In this document: positions 33,817 to 44,100 of the stretch, one piece after another
Layout of the letters: every line of letters begins with the position of its first letter
Numbering within the stretch: the first letter of the stretch is position 1
Assembly (NCBI RefSeq): GCF_000774145.1
Contig: NZ_KN322958.1
Coordinates: 1-53,193 of the forward strand
Source of the DNA: Pseudomonas mediterranea CFBP 5447
GTDB taxonomy: Bacteria; Pseudomonadota; Gammaproteobacteria; Pseudomonadales; Pseudomonadaceae
Length of the DNA stretch: 53,193 bases
Direction of reading: 5' to 3'
Notes under the pieces: generated by a model
The model's database searches: none
The model's input: the letters and a program-made list of their open reading frames with translations, nothing else
What the model was told of the DNA's origin: nothing
Made by a program: the position numbers and the translations under genes

Positions 33817-36651
33817 CTAGACAATCGCATATCGGCCCCGTGATTGGTTGTATTGGTTGAGTCTGAACAGCAGTTCCCGTCCGTGTTGTATGTTTGCCCG
33901 AGTGACGCGGATCTGCTGCTGTATTTCGGTACGGCGCACTGTTCGAGCGCTGGCGGTGCCCGTCGTATTGCTCATCCGGTCCAGGGTTCGATCCAGCAAT
34001 CCCTTCGCGCCATGGGTATAAAACTCCTCCACCCCAAGCGTATCGAATGCTGCATCGATGGCCTTGGCGTCATGTTCCAGATGCTTATCGAGTTCAAGCA
34101 GTGCATTGTCCAAGCGCTGGATCTTTTGTCCCGGTATACCGTTGGAAGTCTTGGTTGCCTGGGTGGATGCTTCGAAGTTGGCGATCCATGCGCCGGGAAT
34201 CCGAAGTACCTTGGTCAGGATGAAACTGGTCATCATCAATGACAGTTTCTTTTGTCCGGTCGTATTGCGCGGGTCCAGGTCCTTTATGGCTTTGCGGGAC
34301 TTTGCATTCAGGTCGTAGAAGGCCGTCCTGCCCTCGTGCTCGATCTCCTCGGGGTCCAGTCGGCTGACTTGTGGATAAACCGAAGCGGGCAGGTGCCGTG
34401 TTGCATCTACTTTGCCGGCCAGGGTATCGATTCCCACCGCAATGCCGCTCATGGCTGCCCATGAGCCGACCAACCCGGCTGGCGCAGCCAGGGCGCCGGC
34501 ACCCAGCGAGGCCAGGTTCTTGAAGGCGTTGTAGCCGTAGGCCTGGAAAACGCGCTTGGTGATGTCTTTCGTTCTCATGCTGTTGTACAGCTGGTAGTTC
34601 AAGGTGCTGACCCGGTTGTTTATCGCAGACAGGATATTAGGGTAAACCGCTATCTCCTGCTTGAGGTTGACGTCTTCTTTGTCGTGGCCATTCGGATCGG
34701 TGTAGCGCAATGGGTTGTTGCCCACCATGCAATACAGGTTCAGCCCGTCGATCGCCCCGGCCGGGTCGGGACTTATCCAGCGTTGCAGCCAGGGTGCGTA
34801 GTAACGCTGTCCGTAATAGTACAGGCCGCTGGCGTCGCGCTCCTTGCCGGAGTAGCGAAGGGTCCGGTAATCGGCTTCCACGGCTGAGCGGGAAGCCGCC
34901 CACGCGGTTCCACCGTATGGCAAATAGTTTTCCTGGCTGATCAGCCGGCCCTCGTCGTCGAGTTCCACGGTGCTGGACCCCAGGTGGTCGTCGAGGCTGT
35001 AGCGAAACGGGTTGGCCGCAATACCGGCCGGGCGTCCTTCGGTCCAGTGCAGATAGCGCACGCTGCAACGGCCGGCTTGCACGGTGATGACCTCCAGGCG
35101 CTCGTTGTGACGGCTATGCACTTCCAGGCCGGGCAGGTAGCGGACGTCCCGAGTGTGCGTCACCGTCGCGGCACGGGTGGTTTGTATCTTGCGTACCCTT
35201 AGCCCATTGCTGTCGTAGCAATAACGTTCGCTATCGTCGGGTCCGTCTTCACGGCGGACCCACGTTACCTTGGCGAGTTGATTGCGGGAATTCCACTCTA
35301 ACTCCTGGCCCGGACCGAGCCCTTGCTGGTTGCCGTTGTCATCGAAAGCAACGGCCACGGCAGGAGCTGAGTCGCCAGTGTTCCAGGACAGGAGACGATT
35401 GCTCGTGGCGGACAGGTTGTAGCGCCGTGTGTAGTGGTTGCGGTCGCGGACATGGCGCAGTTCGATCAGGTTGCCGCCGGCGTCGTACTCGTAGTGCTCG
35501 GTAAACTTGAACAGTTGCCGGGCATCGAATGGCACTCGGCCGAATGCAGGAAGGCTGGGATTGCCGGTCTGCCCCGCTGCTTCACGGCCGGTCGCGGTGA
35601 TCAATTGGTAGAGACTGTCGTAGTTGAACGTACTGATGGCGTCGACCCGCTGGTTGCTGCCGAATTGCACGGGTTGGGCCTTGTCCTCCATTTGCGTCAG
35701 GTTACCCACGGCGTCGTAGCGGTAGCGCAGGTCCTGCAAGGTGCTGCCGGACACTGAGGCAGTGAGCGAGATCAGTCGGCCATTGGCCGGGTCGTACACG
35801 GCACGGCTGATGACGCCATTGCCGGCCGTCTGGGATTCGACCTGGCCGGAGGCGTTGTAGACCAGATCACTCATGAGCGTCTTCTCAGGCCCGGTGCCTT
35901 TTATCTGCAGGCTCACGGACTTCAGTTGGCCGGCGATATCAAATGCGTAGCGCTGTTGGTGCCCGGTCGCATCCGACTGCTGGATGAGGGCGGCCAGTGC
36001 GTCGTAGCGCCAGTTCGTCGCGTAGCCATTTCCGGGCTCCAGCAGTCCATCACGGTCCCTCTCATCGGCTGGCCAATGAGAGGAAGCATCATCCACCAGG
36101 AAGCGCCTGACCTGGCCTAGCGGTTTGCCGCATAGCCCGTAGTCGCTGATGAACAGGCTGCCCGCGCCGTCGTCGTGGCGGGTCAGGGCACCACAGAGAT
36201 TGTGTGCCGCTGCGGCTGGAGAACTGTCGCCGTAGCGCAGGCACTCGAGCCTGCGCTGTCCTTCCTGCGGCCCTTGTTCATGAATCTCGGTTGGCCTGAG
36301 CTGATCGTCATAGAGGGTGCGCCAGCGGTGCCCACGCTGGTCCCAGCAACGCAGGATCTGGCCGGCATCACCCGGCAGGTTCAGGCGCCAGCCAGCATCG
36401 ACGCTGTCTACCCGCAGGGGCTTGCCGGAAAGGCTGTAGACGGTGGTCAGGTTGGCTTGCGGTGCATCGCTGGAAAAGCGCGGATCCCATTGTGCAACCA
36501 GGCGTCCGGCGACGTCGAAGGCCTGGCGGGTGATGCGCGCCTGGGCGAGTTCGTCTGTATGACGCCGGCAGTAGGCGACCTGTCGCACGGGCAGCCCTCG
36601 GTTGTCGACGGCATTGATCGTCGGTGTTTTTCGGTGCAGGCGCGGGTTCAT
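33817..36651 (-). CDS. tccC: TccC-type Tc toxin C subunit (RHS core plus C-terminal payload)
   Basis: This 944-residue protein begins MNPRLHRKTPTINAVDNRGL, the standard TccC start. An RHS-repeat core runs to residue 655 and contains SLDDHLGSSTVELDD, YLPYGGTAW, RYSGKERDASGLYYYGQRYY and the closing NPLRYTDPNGHD (Gly at 655), where the core's aspartyl protease cuts in known TcC proteins. The remaining ~290 residues are the hypervariable payload that would be injected into target cells. That part is unlike ADP-ribosyltransferase, deamidase or other payloads I know; it has a Gly/Ala-rich hydrophobic stretch (about 705-735) and a helical end. I chose the ATG at 36651, overlapping the tcaC stop (ATGA). 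The in-frame extension to 37083 lies inside tcaC and is Arg-rich noise. Confidence 0.92.
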   Translation of the reverse strand: MNPRLHRKTPTINAVDNRGLPVRQVAYCRRHTDELAQARITRQAFDVAGRLVAQWDPRFSSDAPQANLTTVYSLSGKPLRVDSVDAGWRLNLPGDAGQILRCWDQRGHRWRTLYDDQLRPTEIHEQGPQEGQRRLECLRYGDSSPAAAAHNLCGALTRHDDGAGSLFISDYGLCGKPLGQVRRFLVDDASSHWPADERDRDGLLEPGNGYATNWRYDALAALIQQSDATGHQQRYAFDIAGQLKSVSLQIKGTGPEKTLMSDLVYNASGQVESQTAGNGVISRAVYDPANGRLISLTASVSGSTLQDLRYRYDAVGNLTQMEDKAQPVQFGSNQRVDAISTFNYDSLYQLITATGREAAGQTGNPSLPAFGRVPFDARQLFKFTEHYEYDAGGNLIELRHVRDRNHYTRRYNLSATSNRLLSWNTGDSAPAVAVAFDDNGNQQGLGPGQELEWNSRNQLAKVTWVRREDGPDDSERYCYDSNGLRVRKIQTTRAATVTHTRDVRYLPGLEVHSRHNERLEVITVQAGRCSVRYLHWTEGRPAGIAANPFRYSLDDHLGSSTVELDDEGRLISQENYLPYGGTAWAASRSAVEADYRTLRYSGKERDASGLYYYGQRYYAPWLQRWISPDPAGAIDGLNLYCMVGNNPLRYTDPNGHDKEDVNLKQEIAVYPNILSAINNRVSTLNYQLYNSMRTKDITKRVFQAYGYNAFKNLASLGAGALAAPAGLVGSWAAMSGIAVGIDTLAGKVDATRHLPASVYPQVSRLDPEEIEHEGRTAFYDLNAKSRKAIKDLDPRNTTGQKKLSLMMTSFILTKVLRIPGAWIANFEASTQATKTSNGIPGQKIQRLDNALLELDKHLEHDAKAIDAAFDTLGVEEFYTHGAKGLLDRTLDRMSNTTGTASARTVRRTEIQQQIRVTRANIQHGRELLFRLNQYNQSRGRYAIV

Positions 36652-39600
36652 GCCACATCTCCGGTGGTCGGGTCCTGTTCGGCCGTGATCTCTTCCAGGG
36701 TGTCGTTCTCGTCTTCGTCGAAGGTGTACCAGGGGTGGCGAGTATGTCGGCGCAGGAGGGCGACACCCCCACGGCTGGCAAGTCGCATGTGGGAGGGCCG
36801 GCCCAGCGGATCGTAGAACTGTTGGTCGCAATGACCGAACTGACGCAGGGACACGTCGTTGATATAGCGATGCCCGTCGGCGAAGTAGGGTCGGTAGAGG
36901 CGGATCGGCAAACCCAGGTTGTTGTATTCCACCCGCTCGCTGATGCGCCAGCGCCTCGCGGCGGTCTGTTCCAGTGGTCTTTCGCCACTGAGTGTCAACG
37001 CACCTTGGGTGTCGACGACGTAGGCCATGCCTGCCTCGACCTGTTGCTTGCTTTGCAGGGTGCGCTCGAAGCCGTCGAAGCAAGTCAGGCTGACGCGGAT
37101 CTGTTGCTGCGGGTCGCCGGGATAACGGTCGGCCACCAGGACGGCGACATGCACCGGTTCACACACCGAGGCTGCTATTTCGTTTTTCAGCTTCAGGTCG
37201 TCGGCAACAGGAGCCGGTAGTTCCGCCAGTCGCGCCCGGGCTGATGCACAGATGTGCCCGCTGGGCAGCAGGTCACCGTTCAACACGCAGCGCGCCAGCC
37301 AGTCCGTGTCCGCCAACGCAGCGCTGGAGACCTGCCCCATCCAACTGAAGGGCGCGTAGTAGAGTGCGGTGGCCGCGTCCTGCAAGGCTTCTCTGCTGTG
37401 TTCGATCGCCCGCGTCGGGTCGCTGAAGCGCGGCCGTTGAAACTGCGCGAGCGGTTTGAAACCTGCGGCGCTGTTGTTCTCGCTGCCATAGAACGTGCTG
37501 GCCAACACTTGGCCAAAGGCATTGGCGAGACTTTCCTGGGTGTTGCCGTTGGGATCAGTCATACGCCACGGCAGAAGTGAGCGGTAGTCGTATTGCGTCC
37601 GGGTGACACAGCCGTCAGGCAGCTTGAGTGCCGTGATGAAGCAGTGATAGCGGTCGTAGCTGTACTCGGTCACGCCGTGGCTTTTGCTCGCCTGGAAGGT
37701 CTGGACCTTGTGGAAGCCCTCCAGTGGCGCGTAGGTCGCAAAGTTGCTTTTGATTGACCAGATATTTTTGTCTGGCGGGGTTCCGGGTAGAAACAGCTCC
37801 ATGCGCTGGTAACCGCTTCTTTCCAGCAGCTTTCCTTTGGGGCGCTGGGCCTGCGGCAACAGATGGAAGGCGCGCAGAGCGATCTCGTCCAGCTCGGCGG
37901 TTTCCAGGTGATCGCTCAGCGCCTCGAAATGAGCGGTGCCGTCTGGCAGGGCCTCTGCGTTGGTGGCGTGTCGGTAGCGTTGGATAGACAGGCCGGTCAG
38001 GACACTCCCGGACATCCAGTTCGGTTCCCGTATGAGTTCGCTGAGCTTTTCATAGGTCATGTCCCGTGTGCTCATTCCATCGGCCGCGGGAGCCTTTGCC
38101 TTCCTCAAGGCATGGCTGCGTCGGCGATAAGGCAGACCGAGGCGCCAGGCCTGGGGAGCCGTCAGGTGGATGTATTCGGCGCGGGTCTCGGTCAGGTGAT
38201 GAAACTGTTGCGCCGGATCATGCGCATCGCGCCACCATCGCTGCTGATCGGGGTCGCTGAACGGCGGAGGATCGCCGGCGGTTTTACGTCGGGCGTAATG
38301 GACGTCCAGGCTGTGGGTCAATCCGCCGTAAGCGTCGTACTGCAGGTTGATGGTGTGCTGGCATTGCGGGTCGTCGGTCTGGCCTTCGTACTGGTAACGG
38401 ATGCTCTCCAGCAACAGCGGCAGCATTCGCGCGTGGCGCCGTTTGCCCTCGGGCGCATGGAGCAACCGTACCCCGTAGCGGTTCTCCTCCACCGAATACA
38501 ACGTCGTGCGGTTCAGGTGCGCATCGATGCCGAAGACCTCGCTCCGCACCAGTCGGCCACCCAGGGCCCGGGACATCTCCACAACGGTTGCAGCGGTGGG
38601 CGAGTCCACGAGAGTGTCGCTGCCGGTGTCCGGCTGATGTTCGCAGAGCACTGTGCGGCCCAGCGCGACGGCCAACGGGTCTGCCTGGCTATACGAGGTC
38701 CGGGGCAGGTCCGGGGTTTGCCCGGTGTGGAACCAACTCATTTTCAGGCAGGGCGCAGTGAAGCCTTGCGAGTCTGTGCCGTCGCGAGGGGTTTCATGGT
38801 CGGTTTGCAGCAACAGGCCGAAGCCACGGAACTCCCGTTCCTGGCTGTCGTAGTAGCCCTGGCGATAAACATATTGGCGGAACAATCGATTGCCGGTTAT
38901 TTCGTCCACCTGAGTGTGGTTCGAGACCAAGTGCAAAACGTGAGGCACATGACAAGTGAGGGGCAGGCCGGCTTCGATTCTTTCGGCTTTTTCATCCAGC
39001 CATTCCTGCGCCGAGCTGCGGTAGCGGATGCGGTTGGCTGCGCCAGTGTTGTTGTTCGTGCCCGTGAGCAGATAGGGTTTTGCGCTGACGAAATCGTAAC
39101 GCCAGTGTTGAGGCCCACTGTGTGGAGTGCTCAGGATCAGGCTGGCGCAGCCGAGTCCTTGCAGGTCGGCGATGCTGACCTGACATAAGTGGTCGTAGCG
39201 CATGTCTCCGGGCCAGGGCAGGGCGATGGGCGGGCAAAAGCCGTTTCCGCCACGGTTCATGAAGATCAGTGCCTGGTGTGCTTGCAGATAGATCAGGTCG
39301 GTGGCGCCGGAGCCGTCGAGGTCCGCCAGACGGATCCGCGAGGCATCGAAACGGTCGTACGGCAGGTCCGGCGAACCCAGCACGATGCCTTGGCCGAAGC
39401 GTCCACGGCCCAGGTTTGGCCAGCATTTCACTTCGTTGTGGCGGATGCGCACCAAGTGCTGCTGACCGCTGCCCAGGACATCGCTGAACGCCACCAACTC
39501 GCAGGGGGACGCGCTGATGATCGGGAGGGCGTCGTCTTCGACGTCGCGGGCCACTTCACGGGCGGTGGCAAAACCGTTCTCCCGCCGGTTGGCGTACAGT

Positions 39601-41135
39601 CGCACGCTACGAGGGCCGATCAACGCCAGGTCGCAGAGGCTTGCCCCCATCAAGTCGGCCAGTTGCCCTTGCGGGTTGAAAAACTCGGGAGGGAATGCCT
39701 TCAACGTGGCGAAATCCGTCCAGTTCCGATCCGGTCCCAGGGAGAAGAAACCGCTCACCCCGGGTTGGGCGACGACCCAGTCCAGTCGACCATCGCCCGT
39801 AAGGTCCATGAGTGATTGCTGCACGGGTTTGGCCGGGTCAGTCATGGGCAGTCGCGGCAACGCTCGCCATTGGCCGTAGGTGATGTCATCGCTGTCAGTC
39901 TTGGCTCGCATGGGCTCGCGGTAGTACCAGCAGGCCTCGTCCCGATAGAGCAGGCCGGGGACGCCTTCACCGTACAGATCCACCCATTGATAAGCCGGGG
40001 CTTCGTCGAGCCCCGGCATGTTTTGCCACTGCTGCCAGGCAGAGGGATCCTGCGGGAGGGTGAACGCGCTGTAGCTGAACTCAACCGGCGGATGGTTATC
40101 AGCGGTTTGCGACTCGCCGAATCCCTGGTCATGGGCACTGGTCAACTGGTGATAACCCAGGGGCGTCTGGCGGTAGTCGAGCAGCAAGCGGCGCACCAGT
40201 ACCGGATCCGGGCCCCATTCATCCGTAAAACGGTGAAACATCAGCACCTGGCGACATAGGCGTTCGGTGCGGAGTTCGAAGCCGTAGGCAAAGCTGGAAA
40301 ATCCGTCGCCACGGGCCAGCCATTGCCCGCCTTCATAGCGCGGCATGTGTTCGTACCCGGTGCTTCGCTCGCCATAGTCGAACACCAGTTCGAAGTGCCA
40401 TTGCACAGCCTCCAGCCGGCTGGGGTGCCATAGGTAAAGGTCTGCATCGGCCTGGACGTTGCCGTAGCTCACTCGACTCAGGTAACGCTGGGCGTTGGTA
40501 TCGGTTTTGTAGTGGTAAAGGATGTGCTCGCCGTGGGCGTTCAGGCTTTCTTCCAGCAGCCATTCGCCGACACGGTCCGCATCCCGTGGATCGACTCGAC
40601 GCGCCGGGAGAGTTTTTCCGAAGACATGCAGGCTGCCATCGGCGCCGTGTACGAGCCAGAAGCCGGCTTTGTCACCCACCGACGACCAATGTTCGATCCG
40701 GTCGAAGCGGCTTTCGATTCTCGGGAAGTGGCGGCTTACCGCGTAACGCTTGCCCAGCTCCAGATGGTTGTAGCGGTGGATGTGCGTCGCGCGGACGACT
40801 CCCTCGGCATCTCGTTCGGGCAACCATTCCACAGCCCCGGGGCCGATGATCTCGTCGTCCTCGGTGTAGGCCGGGACGCCATGGCGGGTGCTTCGCGCGA
40901 CGCTGGGCAATGACAGTGCCCAGCCGATGCCGAACACACCGTTACCGGCCGAACTGGCGTAGCTCAGGGACAACGGCGGGGCAAAGCCTCGGCCCGGCGA
41001 AATCGGCAGGGCAATCTCGTAGGTCGCCCTGCCATGGACGCCGACAGCGCCCACACCCTTGCCGATGCTCTGGATGGCACCGCCGCCCTTGGGCAGTGAT
41101 GGTGTGGATACCGGCAGAGCGTTCTGTTCACTCAT
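36648..41135 (-). CDS. tcaC: TcaC/TcdB-type Tc toxin B subunit
   Basis: This 1495-residue protein is the TcB linker that joins the TcA pore to the RHS cocoon formed with TccC. The N-terminal SpvB-like domain (about 10-300) has LPKGGGAIQSIGKG, PISPGRGFAPPLSLSY and GVFGIGWALSLPSV. A beta-propeller/FG-GAP region follows (DLTGDGRLDWVVAQPG, ADLDGSGATDLIYL), then the TcdB middle domains and an RHS-like C-terminal part (YDRYHCFITALKLPDG). The ATG at 41135 has a near-perfect GGAGG (41142-41148). A GTG two codons earlier overlaps that site and is not preferred. It overlaps tcaB by eight bases and tccC by four, so assembly partners are translationally coupled. Confidence 0.93.
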   Translation of the reverse strand: MSEQNALPVSTPSLPKGGGAIQSIGKGVGAVGVHGRATYEIALPISPGRGFAPPLSLSYASSAGNGVFGIGWALSLPSVARSTRHGVPAYTEDDEIIGPGAVEWLPERDAEGVVRATHIHRYNHLELGKRYAVSRHFPRIESRFDRIEHWSSVGDKAGFWLVHGADGSLHVFGKTLPARRVDPRDADRVGEWLLEESLNAHGEHILYHYKTDTNAQRYLSRVSYGNVQADADLYLWHPSRLEAVQWHFELVFDYGERSTGYEHMPRYEGGQWLARGDGFSSFAYGFELRTERLCRQVLMFHRFTDEWGPDPVLVRRLLLDYRQTPLGYHQLTSAHDQGFGESQTADNHPPVEFSYSAFTLPQDPSAWQQWQNMPGLDEAPAYQWVDLYGEGVPGLLYRDEACWYYREPMRAKTDSDDITYGQWRALPRLPMTDPAKPVQQSLMDLTGDGRLDWVVAQPGVSGFFSLGPDRNWTDFATLKAFPPEFFNPQGQLADLMGASLCDLALIGPRSVRLYANRRENGFATAREVARDVEDDALPIISASPCELVAFSDVLGSGQQHLVRIRHNEVKCWPNLGRGRFGQGIVLGSPDLPYDRFDASRIRLADLDGSGATDLIYLQAHQALIFMNRGGNGFCPPIALPWPGDMRYDHLCQVSIADLQGLGCASLILSTPHSGPQHWRYDFVSAKPYLLTGTNNNTGAANRIRYRSSAQEWLDEKAERIEAGLPLTCHVPHVLHLVSNHTQVDEITGNRLFRQYVYRQGYYDSQEREFRGFGLLLQTDHETPRDGTDSQGFTAPCLKMSWFHTGQTPDLPRTSYSQADPLAVALGRTVLCEHQPDTGSDTLVDSPTAATVVEMSRALGGRLVRSEVFGIDAHLNRTTLYSVEENRYGVRLLHAPEGKRRHARMLPLLLESIRYQYEGQTDDPQCQHTINLQYDAYGGLTHSLDVHYARRKTAGDPPPFSDPDQQRWWRDAHDPAQQFHHLTETRAEYIHLTAPQAWRLGLPYRRRSHALRKAKAPAADGMSTRDMTYEKLSELIREPNWMSGSVLTGLSIQRYRHATNAEALPDGTAHFEALSDHLETAELDEIALRAFHLLPQAQRPKGKLLERSGYQRMELFLPGTPPDKNIWSIKSNFATYAPLEGFHKVQTFQASKSHGVTEYSYDRYHCFITALKLPDGCVTRTQYDYRSLLPWRMTDPNGNTQESLANAFGQVLASTFYGSENNSAAGFKPLAQFQRPRFSDPTRAIEHSREALQDAATALYYAPFSWMGQVSSAALADTDWLARCVLNGDLLPSGHICASARARLAELPAPVADDLKLKNEIAASVCEPVHVAVLVADRYPGDPQQQIRVSLTCFDGFERTLQSKQQVEAGMAYVVDTQGALTLSGERPLEQTAARRWRISERVEYNNLGLPIRLYRPYFADGHRYINDVSLRQFGHCDQQFYDPLGRPSHMRLASRGGVALLRRHTRHPWYTFDEDENDTLEEITAEQDPTTGDVA

Positions 41136-44100
41136 GGGCACCTCCTCCTACCCGCGCCGTGTAGCTCACATGCACGATGACGTCGGTCAGCGACTCAAGC
41201 AGATTCTTTTGTTTTTCGGGGTTTGGAAACGTCAACTGCCATTTGGAAACTGCGCCGGTGTATTCAAAGGGCAGGTAGCGTTCATCGTTGAAATTCAAGG
41301 TGAACAGACCGTTGTCATCGACACCCGTCGAAAGGGCGATCTGTTGGTTGGCGCGTCGGCTCTCCATGATGTCTGCATGCTTGCCAGGGGACATGGACAC
41401 GCTGCTTGCGGTTTGAGTCAGCGTGGCTCGGATGTTTTCATAAGGGCCGACAACCGCCGGCAGGGAGACGCTGATGGTCTTGATGCGTCGCAGGTAATGT
41501 TGCTGGTCCTTGTAGTCGTCTTCGAACAATTCCCGGGTCAATTCGAATTCGCACTGGCCTTTCTTCAAGGCCGCATGAACTTGCGCCCAATCCTGGTTGA
41601 TAGGACTGTTCGGAGCCTGCTCCTTCAGTTGTCGCAACGACACCGTTTTGCGGATTTCCAGCTCTCGCGCGTGACGTCGCAGGTAGTGAGCCTGCATGTT
41701 CAACAGGCTCAGCTTCAACTGCTCGCCCGCGCCAAGCCCCCGATAGGTGGTATTCCAGGCCCCGGGTTGGACGAAGCGTGTGTTGAAATCCGCTAGCTCA
41801 TATTGCCAGCACGCTTCAGCCGCCAGGCACAGCGCCGATGTTGCGTCGTAGGCTTGACGGTAGAATGTGGCGAACTGGCTGTTCAGCCATTGGTAGAGCT
41901 GCGTCTTGCTGAAGCGTTTGCTGAGGAAATCGTAGTTGGCCTTGGCTTGGCTCAGACTCGATTCAGACAGGCGCAGTTGCAAGCGCGTGGCGGTTTCCTG
42001 TTCGGCGGAAGAGGCCAGTTGGGCGTCAATCTGGGCCAGCTCGAGCCGCGCCTGATCGCTGGCCAGGGCCCAGTCCTCCCGGCGACGGGTGAATTGTGCC
42101 GTGCGGTCGAGGTTCTGGGCGGCGGTGCGATTTTGGATAGCGTTGCCTTGGGCGATGGCAGTGGCCGCGTGCAGCGCACCTTCCCAACGACTACCGCCGA
42201 CGCTGAAACCAAAAATGTTCGGCGCCAGCATCAGTCCGCCCGCCACAACCTGTGATTTCGAGGCATCGAATTCCGAGGAGCCGCTGCTCAAATACAACTT
42301 ACCGGCCTCGGTCTCGATTTCACTGAGGCCGTTCTCCAGCAGTTGTTGATAGTGGCGGAGCCGGCCCTGGACGATCGCCCGACTGGCCAGCAGCGCCTGG
42401 CGGTTATGCCGGTCGATATTCTGCGCCTGGCGTTGCAGGTCGACAGACAGTTTCGCCAGGTCCCAGGCCTGCTGTTGCTGGCGTTCCTGCAACTGGGCCT
42501 GTTCTTTGCGTTCGATCAGCGATAGCAGGACGGCGCCGAACTGGCTGAGACTTTCCGCCGCCGCCTGGGCCTGGTTGTGCATGGCGGTGAAGCGATAGTG
42601 CGGGATGTTGGCGCTCGGCAGGCTTGGGGCTGCGTTGTCCGTAATGTTCAGGCTGCTGGCGCCGATCAACGCGCGCGAGTCCAGAGGGGCGGCAAAGACC
42701 GGTAAATGCAGCGGCTTGCCGGTGATATCGAGGTTGTGCCGCAAGTTGTACAGGCGGCTTTCGGCCAGGTCCCAGCACTCGAGCAGTTGCGGATTGAACG
42801 GTAAATGCAGATGCGGACTGTCGATAGCCGGGAGGGTTGATCGCGAGCTGCCTTCGCGGATGAACAGTGCACGATTATCGGTCAGGCGGGTCACTGAGTA
42901 TTCAAAGGTACGCAGACCGTCATCGGGGGTATCGGCCAACGTCTGCAGACTGACGGCCGTCCAGGGGGCGGCCAGTCGAACGACCGGACGCGGGCCCAGC
43001 AGGTCGAGCACCCGTACGTACCAGAGCTTTGCCTCGCTGAGGCCGTCAGGCGTCATTGTGCGGTACGCGGCGTCGCCTCGGTTGATCAGGATGTCCAGGT
43101 ACAGGAAGTACAGCGCTTTGCAGAAGTGCACGGGATGACTGAGGGCAATCTGGTGCGGATCATGGGGCGCCCGATTGGCGTATGACGGCACGCTGTTATC
43201 GACCAGGGGCGCGCTCCTCCAGCATTCCTCCCTGCTGCGACCCGGATCGAAGGTGTAGCGCAGCCAGCGTTCGGCTTCCTCGTACTGATGCTCGACATTC
43301 AAGCGATGGGCGATCAGCCATGGCACATGGAGGAACAGTTCGGTGAAGTAACGGCCATAGGCACCATGAAAATCCATTACGTTGACCGAGTCGCCGGGTA
43401 TCGGGGGTTCCGGCAGGTGTTGTGTGGCTCCGTCGAACAGTTCATCCAGGCTGTTCTCGCTGCGACGGATCAGTTCGGCGGCGAATACGGTGTTCAAGCG
43501 GATCGGTGGGCGCGGTTGGTTTTTGGCGTCGCTGTTCTTGATCGCGGAGTGGGCGAAGTCGATGTACTGGGTGGTTCCCAGGCCGGGTGTCGTGACGTGG
43601 GTAATGGTCGGAGGTTGCCGGCGCCTCTCAGGGCGTTTCAGCCTGAAAGCCTTGAGAACGGAATAGATCTTCGTTGCCGGTTCGACGGGATGGACGAATG
43701 CCACACCCAAAAAGAAGGTGGCGTCGTCGTTGCCGAGATCAGGACAAGGCCACGTGAACTCAAAGGACTCCGCCAGATGTTCCGAGGGGACGGACTCTGC
43801 CATGACGATCAGGTCTTCGTAGGTCAGCGGCTGGCTTCCTGACACGGGCGGTTGCCGGAAGACGACATATTGCTTGTCTAACGGTTCGTCACGGAAAACG
43901 GTGACCCCATTGACTTCAAGCGACTCGGAACCCTCAGCTTTCAGAGTTATTTTTTCTGTTCCCGAGTTATGAGAGCTGTCGTTGGTTTGCCGACCCACCT
44001 TGATCAGGTGTCTAACGGCTTCTGTGGAAATGAATTTCCCTTCAAGACTGGTATCCAGGGATAGCTTGATACCGGGCGAGTGTTCAATGTCTCGAAGCGC

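Noticed and set aside
33817..36651. RHS protein as a type VI secretion effector or contact-inhibition toxin
   Set aside because: No PAAR domain, VgrG or immunity gene; the adjacent tcaC and tcaAB genes identify it as a Tc toxin subunit.
36652..37083. N-terminal extension of TccC to 37083
   Set aside because: It overlaps tcaC and is Arg/His-rich noise; the typical TccC start MNPRLHRK is at 36651 with an ATGA overlap.
37863..39188. 441-codon plus-strand frame opposite tcaC
   Set aside because: Composition is low-information and it is entirely covered by the well-supported TcaC coding frame.
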